Source of the DNA: Sycon ciliatum
Taxonomy: Eukaryota > Porifera > Calcarea > Leucosolenida > Sycettidae
DNA length: 64,000 bases
NCBI RefSeq assembly: GCF_964019385.1
Contig: NC_088645.1
Coordinates: 32,573,517-32,637,516 of the forward strand
Direction: 5' to 3'
In this document: piece by piece, positions 59,206-64,000 of the stretch
Layout of the letters: every line of letters starts with the position of its first letter
Numbering within the stretch: position 1 is the first letter of the stretch
Notes under the pieces: model-generated
Seen by the model: only the letters and a program-made list of their open reading frames with translations
The model's database searches: none
What the model was told of the DNA's origin: nothing
Program-made: the position numbers and the translations under genes

Positions 59206-59362
59206 CTGGAAGCCAAACGGCGAGAGAAAACAGCAAATACAAGAGTTTCTTGATAATGTCAAAGGCTGTTTTGTGCCCCTCGAATAGAAGCTCGTTGATT
59301 TAAGGTAGCAGACTGGTCTTAAATTTCATATGGCATTCAATTGACCGTAAATTTGGTGTCTC

Positions 59363-59542
59363 TGTAACCGTCCAACCAGAGCGATCCAGGATCAAGAGTA
59401 GAACGACTTTATTATACCATCAACGGGGTTATATGGGACAGAAGTGTAATCCAAGGTGAACATGCAACACAGGTGTGATGTAACACAACGTAAGTGGGAA
59501 CGTGTAGTAGGATGCACAGTGTGAGTGTGTGAATCTGTTACA
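59363..59542 (-). repeat. 3' LTR of the gypsy element
   Basis: 180 bp with TGTAAC...GTTACA inverted ends, adjacent to a polypurine tract on the pol side. It contains ATATAACCCC and AATAAAG. Confidence 0.8.
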
Positions 59543-62500
59543 CCACCCCCCTCGTCAGCAAAGGTGAGCCGGGCTAAACACGAGTAGGTAAGCATTATAA
59601 TACCAGTAAATCAATATTATCGGTTCGAAAATAATTGCTAACACAAGAGGCAATTCAAGGTATGGTAGGAAGTAAAACTCAACGCAGGAAAGGCGGCTAT
59701 TGACGACGCTTCGTTTTCAAGTAACTCTGCAGCGGAATAATTTCCTTGTTAGACTCGTCCAATAAATGTTCGATAGGCTCCCAGGTGTTCTCACTGTAGC
59801 CACGCCATTGAACTAGATACTCCATGCGGCCCCTCCGTTTCCGTTCATCGACGACCGCGTCTACAATATAACGCGTGTTGCCGTCCAGATCCGTTATTGG
59901 TGGCGGAGGCGGCTGTTGCCGTCCTGGTATAGAGTTCTCCTCATACCGCCTCAGAGCTGACACATTAAACACCGGATGACAACGCATATTGGCAGGAAGT
60001 AGCAACCGGAAGGCATTGGCACCAACCTTCTCAGTTACAGGAAATGGACCATACCATTTGGAACGCAGCTTAGGGGACGGCTGATTCCGCGCCTCGGGAG
60101 TAATGAGGAAATCCCTATAGACCAGAACACGGTCACCAACCTTTATAGTACTGGGGGCACGAGTGTTGTCCGCATACAAGGCCTGCCGCGCCTGAGCCGC
60201 TACAATAGCATCCTTAGCAACGCGTAACGCATCCTGTTGCTCCTTCACCCAATCAGAGTGTCCGACTCCCATACGATCACCCAGCAAATCCGCTGGGGCT
60301 CGGGGGTGAAACCCAAAATTCAAATAAAATGGGGTATGCGATGTAGAGGAATGGTGGGCACTATTGATGGAGAACTCGCAAAGAGGCAATAGCTTATCCC
60401 AATTGTCATGCTTATGGTTAATGAATGCACGGAGGATGTCTTCAACCAGCCTATTCACCCTCTCCGTTAATCCATCTGTTTGGGGATGGTTTGCCGTGCT
60501 GAAACAAAGCTTGGTTCCCAGAAGTTGAAACACCTCCCTAAAAAAGGCAGCAGTGAACCGAGGATCTCTATCTGAGACAATGGATGAACTCAAACCATGC
60601 AACCGAAAAACGTTAGCTATGTACAATTCAGCACTGCCCTTGGCATCAATGGATGTGGTAGTCGGTACCAAATGAACGCATTTAGTCAGGCGGTCCACAA
60701 AGGTATAAATAGCATCATGTCCAGCAGCTGTCCTAGGAAGACCCGTAATAAAATCCATGGCGATATCCTCCCACGGGCCTTTGGGTATTGGTAATGACTG
60801 CAGCAGGCCCGTGCGCAGCCTCCCCGGTTTAGTTCGCTGGCAAATATCGCAAGACTTCACGAAACGTTTGACATCGAGTCCCATTTTCGGCCAATAGAAA
60901 AATTTTGCCAAGCGTGAATACGTGCGGTCACGCCCTGGGTGACCTGCCGTCACGCAGTCATGGTTCTCCTGTACCAATTTCAGCCGTAGGGTACACCTCG
61001 GTATGCATAAACGGTTGCTAGGAGACGCCTTCAAGTAGAGGAACCCGGAGTCGTTGTCGATGAAGTACTGACTGTGCACATTGTCACTGTCGGGGCGCTT
61101 CATTCGTTCCATAACTACACTCAGCTCAGGGTCCACGGCATAACTGTCCAGTATCATGTTGGCTATATCGTCATTGACCTCCAAGGTATATTCTATAGCG
61201 TTTAGTCGAGCTTCAGGCGGAACCACATGATCTTCGTCCCTTAAGTCCGGGCGGCGTGACAACGGATCCGCCACATTCTCCTTGCCAGGTTTATGGTGAA
61301 TAGTGTAATCAAAGTCCGCAAGAAATTCAACCCAACGGGACTCCCTTTTCGTGAGATTTGATTTTGTCAGTAAGTAGACTGCTGCTCGGTTGTCTGTGAA
61401 AACGTCAAAGTGTTCAAACAAATAAATGCGCCACATCCGGAGGGCGGACACAACTGCTAACGTTTCTCGTTCCGACGCTGTGTAGTTCCGCTCCGCCGAG
61501 GAAAGCTTTCGACTGCCGTACGCCACTGGCAACCAACAACCAGGTTCCCCCTCCTGCGAGAGCACCCCCGCGATTGCAAAATCGCTAGCATCAGTTTCAA
61601 CTCGGAAAGGTTTTGATACGTCTGGAAGTCTCAAAATAGGGGGATTTAGCAGTGCCCTTCGCAACTCCTCGAATGCTGCCTGGGCCTCACCAGTCCATGA
61701 GAACCTGGTGTATTTACCCGTTAGCTCCTCCAAGGGCTTGGAAATATATGAATAGTGTCTAATAAAGCGACGGAAGTAATTGGTAAACCCGAGAAATTGT
61801 CTCACGTCTTTCACCGTACATGGGGTGGGCCAATCACGAACTGCAGCCAACTTCTCCGGATCAGGGCTAATCGAGGAACCGGTCAAACGGTGACCCAAGA
61901 ATAGAATTTCTTCCACCGCAAACTCGCATTTCGGTAACTTGCAGAATAGTTGGTTAGCGCGGAGGGTAGTCAGAACGGTTCGAATGTGCTCAACGTGCTC
62001 TTCCAGGGTTTTGCTAAAAATCAGAATGTCATCCAGGAACACTACCACGAATTGGCGCAAGTACGGCTGCAGAATGGAGTTCATCAGTGATTGGAAGGTT
62101 GCCGGGGCATTAGTCAGACCAAACCCCATGACCCTGAACTGGTAGTGGCCAAACGGGGTGTTAATTGCCGTTTTCGGCACATCCTCCTGTTGTATCCTGA
62201 TTTGGTTGTATCCTGCGCGAAGATCAAGCTTCGAGAAATATGCACTGCCCTGCACTGTGTCGAATAGGTCCTCAATGTTAGGGAGGCAGGCCTTATTCTT
62301 AATTGTTATTCTATTAAGTTCCCTCCAGTCACACACCATGCGAAGAGATCCATCTGATTTCTTCACAAAGAACACAGGAGCCCCATAGGGCGACTTACTC
62401 GGCTCTAAGAAGCCTCTCCGGAGCAGCTCCTCAATCTGCTTCTGGAGCTCGTCTAGCTCCGGCTTCGGAAGGCGGTATGCCGGTCGTGATGGTGGCGCTG

Positions 62501-62678
62501 TCCCTTCCGCCACCTTTATTTCATGGTCGACCGTTCGCTCTGGCGGTAGTTGGTCAGGGAGCTCGTCCGGAAATAGGTCGTCGAACTCACGTAGCAGAGC
62601 GTTCAGCTCACTTCCGAAGTGAGTTCCTTCCTTGTCACGGATAGGTGGTGGATCTTGGCCCGGCGCATCATCCTCCAT
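59363..62678 (-). mobile_element. Ty3/gypsy chromovirus-type element: 3' LTR, PPT and pol region
   Basis: Reading on the minus strand, the element ends with a 180-bp LTR (59363-59542) that begins TGTAAC and ends GTTACA and carries TATA- and AATAAA-like signals. It is preceded by the purine tract GAGGGGGGTGG (~59543-59553). The element continues to the right beyond the window, so the 5' LTR and most of gag are not seen. The bases next to the LTR, GTCTC, would be the target duplication if repeated at the far end. Confidence 0.85.
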
Positions 62679-62762
62679 AGAGACCCAGGCTATATACGCT
62701 TCGTCTCCTGAACGAATAGCGGCATTCGCTTGTGCTGCAGAGATGAAGTGGGATTCTGCGAA
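59697..62762 (-). CDS. pol: Gypsy pol: reverse transcriptase, RNase H, integrase, chromodomain
   Basis: An intact frame of 993 codons from the first ATG (62678), preceded in frame by 28 open codons and a TAG. In order: RT with VVFLDDILIF (~216, the xxDD box), RNase H with ETDASDF (~364), integrase zinc finger (H...H...CDICQ, from ~574), the integrase core DDE triad around DFITGLP (~640), SDRDPRF (~702) and TERVNRL (~737), and a C-terminal chromodomain with YLVQWRGYSENTWEP (~936-973). Chromodomains in this position target integration to particular chromatin in chromoviruses. No frameshifts or stops inside, so the insertion looks recent. It is in the same frame as the protease upstream, separated by one stop codon. 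Confidence 0.95.
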   Translation of the reverse strand, partial: FAESHFISAAQANAAIRSGDEAYIAWVSMEDDAPGQDPPPIRDKEGTHFGSELNALLREFDDLFPDELPDQLPPERTVDHEIKVAEGTAPPSRPAYRLPKPELDELQKQIEELLRRGFLEPSKSPYGAPVFFVKKSDGSLRMVCDWRELNRITIKNKACLPNIEDLFDTVQGSAYFSKLDLRAGYNQIRIQQEDVPKTAINTPFGHYQFRVMGFGLTNAPATFQSLMNSILQPYLRQFVVVFLDDILIFSKTLEEHVEHIRTVLTTLRANQLFCKLPKCEFAVEEILFLGHRLTGSSISPDPEKLAAVRDWPTPCTVKDVRQFLGFTNYFRRFIRHYSYISKPLEELTGKYTRFSWTGEAQAAFEELRRALLNPPILRLPDVSKPFRVETDASDFAIAGVLSQEGEPGCWLPVAYGSRKLSSAERNYTASERETLAVVSALRMWRIYLFEHFDVFTDNRAAVYLLTKSNLTKRESRWVEFLADFDYTIHHKPGKENVADPLSRRPDLRDEDHVVPPEARLNAIEYTLEVNDDIANMILDSYAVDPELSVVMERMKRPDSDNVHSQYFIDNDSGFLYLKASPSNRLCIPRCTLRLKLVQENHDCVTAGHPGRDRTYSRLAKFFYWPKMGLDVKRFVKSCDICQRTKPGRLRTGLLQSLPIPKGPWEDIAMDFITGLPRTAAGHDAIYTFVDRLTKCVHLVPTTTSIDAKGSAELYIANVFRLHGLSSSIVSDRDPRFTAAFFREVFQLLGTKLCFSTANHPQTDGLTERVNRLVEDILRAFINHKHDNWDKLLPLCEFSINSAHHSSTSHTPFYLNFGFHPRAPADLLGDRMGVGHSDWVKEQQDALRVAKDAIVAAQARQALYADNTRAPSTIKVGDRVLVYRDFLITPEARNQPSPKLRSKWYGPFPVTEKVGANAFRLLLPANMRCHPVFNVSALRRYEENSIPGRQQPPPPPITDLDGNTRYIVDAVVDERKRRGRMEYLVQWRGYSENTWEPIEHLLDESNKEIIPLQSYLKTKRRQ

Positions 62763-63407
62763 CTAGGCGTCCTCGCCAGCTTCGTGGCCTCGAGCCACGA
62801 AGGTGTCCTCCTGGATCTGCACCTTTTTACTCCGGAAGTCGATCGTTGGGTTGTGGCGAGACAGCCACGGCATTCCCAAGATGGCGTCGTAGCGCGCCAG
62901 TGGCAGCACGGTGAAGGTCTGGGTTTCGCTGAAGTCAGCTACCACCACTTTTACTGGCCCGGCAGTTTCCAAAGGCTGTGTACGAGACGAGCCATCTGCT
63001 AATGTGACCTTCAGCTCCTTGGTCGCCGTGTCAGTCTTCAGGTTATGTCTCCTGACGAACTCCGACGACAAAAAATCGTGGGTAGAGCCAGAGTCTATTA
63101 GCATGGTAGCCTTCCTCCCATTCACCTTCCCAGTGACACATAGCAGATCGTGCTCTGCGCTCATCGCCACGCTGCTGATGTGCGCCTTAGGCGTAGCTTC
63201 AGAACTCTCCACTGCAGGATCACTTGCGCTGTCTCCTTCCTCAACACTCAGGCCCTCGAACCTATTGAACACAATGAGTGGTGTGGGTGCCTGAGTATCC
63301 ACCGCCAGTGAGCGCACTCCCTTCTTCACTGGCTGGAAGCGTTTGGGGAATTCACGATGACTGGACAGTTTCTGGCAATATGTCCAGGCTTCCTGCATGA
63401 GTAACAT
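62763..63407 (-). CDS. Gypsy protease region (Gag-Pro overlap to TAG)
   Basis: The frame contains TMLIDSGSTHDFL, the active-site DSGS/T of a retropepsin, and ILGMPWL, the second conserved aspartic-protease block. It overlaps gag (63326-63407) in the -1 frame; the heptamer CCCAAAC on the minus strand (63341-63347) is in the correct register for -1 slippage. After slipping, the frame continues straight into protease. It ends with TAG at 62763-62765, after which the same frame runs on into pol. Confidence 0.85.
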   Translation of the reverse strand: MLLMQEAWTYCQKLSSHREFPKRFQPVKKGVRSLAVDTQAPTPLIVFNRFEGLSVEEGDSASDPAVESSEATPKAHISSVAMSAEHDLLCVTGKVNGRKATMLIDSGSTHDFLSSEFVRRHNLKTDTATKELKVTLADGSSRTQPLETAGPVKVVVADFSETQTFTVLPLARYDAILGMPWLSRHNPTIDFRSKKVQIQEDTFVARGHEAGEDA

Positions 63408-64000
63408 ATGGGCTCACTCGTACGGTTAGATTGCTGCTGCTGACGTCCCCATGGACTGACAGGTTGCCTCAGTGTACTGGCCTGAGCGTGAGGTGCCGGA
63501 CCCGGGTGCCTCGACCGACGAATGCCTGTGCCTGTGGTGGTCTGTTCCCTCCATACTCCTGATGCCTGCATGGCTGCCATGCGTGCGGCACGAATGGCCT
63601 GGCCTAGTGTTGTCGGGTGCTCCCGAAGAGCCGAGTGACCGATTGCTGCATGCAGGCCCCTCACGAACAGCACCGCCTTCGAATGGTCATTCAGGTCGTT
63701 CACCTGAAGGCAGAGGTTAGTGAATTCCTGTACGTATGCGTCCAGGCTGCCGCGCTGCACCAGTCCAAACAGCTTGAGGCGCGCTTCCTCCTGTTCATGG
63801 ACTGGGCCATACACGTCGCCGAGTGACTGTTTTAGCGTCGGCCAGTCGTGGATGCAGGCGCCGGAATCCAATACCGACATCAGCCAAAGCCTGGCGTTGC
63901 CTTGTAGGTAGCTGGCAGCGAATCGCACCTGCTCCTGGTCGTCGTTGACGCGCTGTGACACCATGGCGAGCTCGATAGCGAAGACCCACTCCCTGAAGTC
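63326..64000 (-). CDS. gag: Gypsy gag, C-terminal part (cut by window end)
   Basis: The frame is open to the window edge. It has the capsid-like retrotransposon Gag features (QVRFAASYLQGNARLW, then Leu-rich helices) and one CCHC zinc knuckle, CYSCRKPGHIARNC, near the C-terminus. It stops at 63326-63328, 12 bases after the slippery heptamer. The N-terminus lies beyond the window. Confidence 0.9.
   Translation of the reverse strand, partial: DFREWVFAIELAMVSQRVNDDQEQVRFAASYLQGNARLWLMSVLDSGACIHDWPTLKQSLGDVYGPVHEQEEARLKLFGLVQRGSLDAYVQEFTNLCLQVNDLNDHSKAVLFVRGLHAAIGHSALREHPTTLGQAIRAARMAAMQASGVWREQTTTGTGIRRSRHPGPAPHAQASTLRQPVSPWGRQQQQSNRTSEPICYSCRKPGHIARNCPVIVNSPNASSQ

Larger units (their letters stand above)
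40345..59300. repeat. Segmental duplication, block 2 (direct)
   Basis: This ~19-kb block is collinear with 15338-33634. Larger insertions special to it are at ~44031-44580, 44857-47210, 48481-48620 and 55212-55959. Its right edge truncates gene C. Its right edge is only ~62 bp from the gypsy LTR. Confidence 0.95.

Overview
The window reads as nuclear DNA of an invertebrate animal. Genes are split into small GT-AG exons, introns and spacers are packed with short terminal-inverted-repeat elements, microsatellites and LINE fragments, and there is a chromodomain Ty3/gypsy retrotransposon. The words ACATGTA/TACATGTA recur throughout. The long reverse transcriptase at 5.4-8.2 kb resembles a type I associate with sponges and cnidarians. 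A sponge-like or other marine invertebrate is my best guess; the sequence alone does not settle it.

Layout. 0.5-4.3 kb is a graveyard of transposon pieces. 5.38-8.21 kb (minus) is a long, uninterrupted reverse transcriptase/endonuclease frame. 9.4-12.7 kb (plus) is a multi-exon gene for a type II single-pass membrane protein with a proline-rich tail and a Cys-rich, EGF-like ectodomain. From about 15.34 to 33.63 kb and again from about 40.35 to 59.30 kb the same ~18-19 kb block occurs twice in direct orientation, separated by 6.7 kb. Each block carries gene A (minus, six exons, ARF-like P-loop), gene B (plus, divergent from A, a second P-loop protein) and the 3' exons of gene C (minus). Full gene C runs from the first block into the spacer (30.3-38.65 kb); its second copy is cut at the block edge. 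A Ty3/gypsy element (minus) starts 62 bases beyond the second block, with a 180-bp LTR, polypurine tract, pol with chromodomain, protease and partial gag, and runs off the window.

The two blocks differ by point changes and by clean insertions (a LINE with a nested fold-back element, several MITEs, a 900-bp fold-back hairpin, two minisatellites), so each acts as the empty-site control for the other. Gene A is open in block 1 but carries a stop and a frameshift in block 2. The four main exons of gene B are open in both blocks and differ mostly by amino-acid-changing substitutions. A and B are head to head around ~0.9 kb and both encode P-loop proteins with degenerate nucleotide-recognition motifs, so they may form a functional pair. 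That pairing, and a loose resemblance to interferon-induced IFI44-type GTPases, are inferences. Uncollapsed haplotypes in the assembly could also explain the two blocks.
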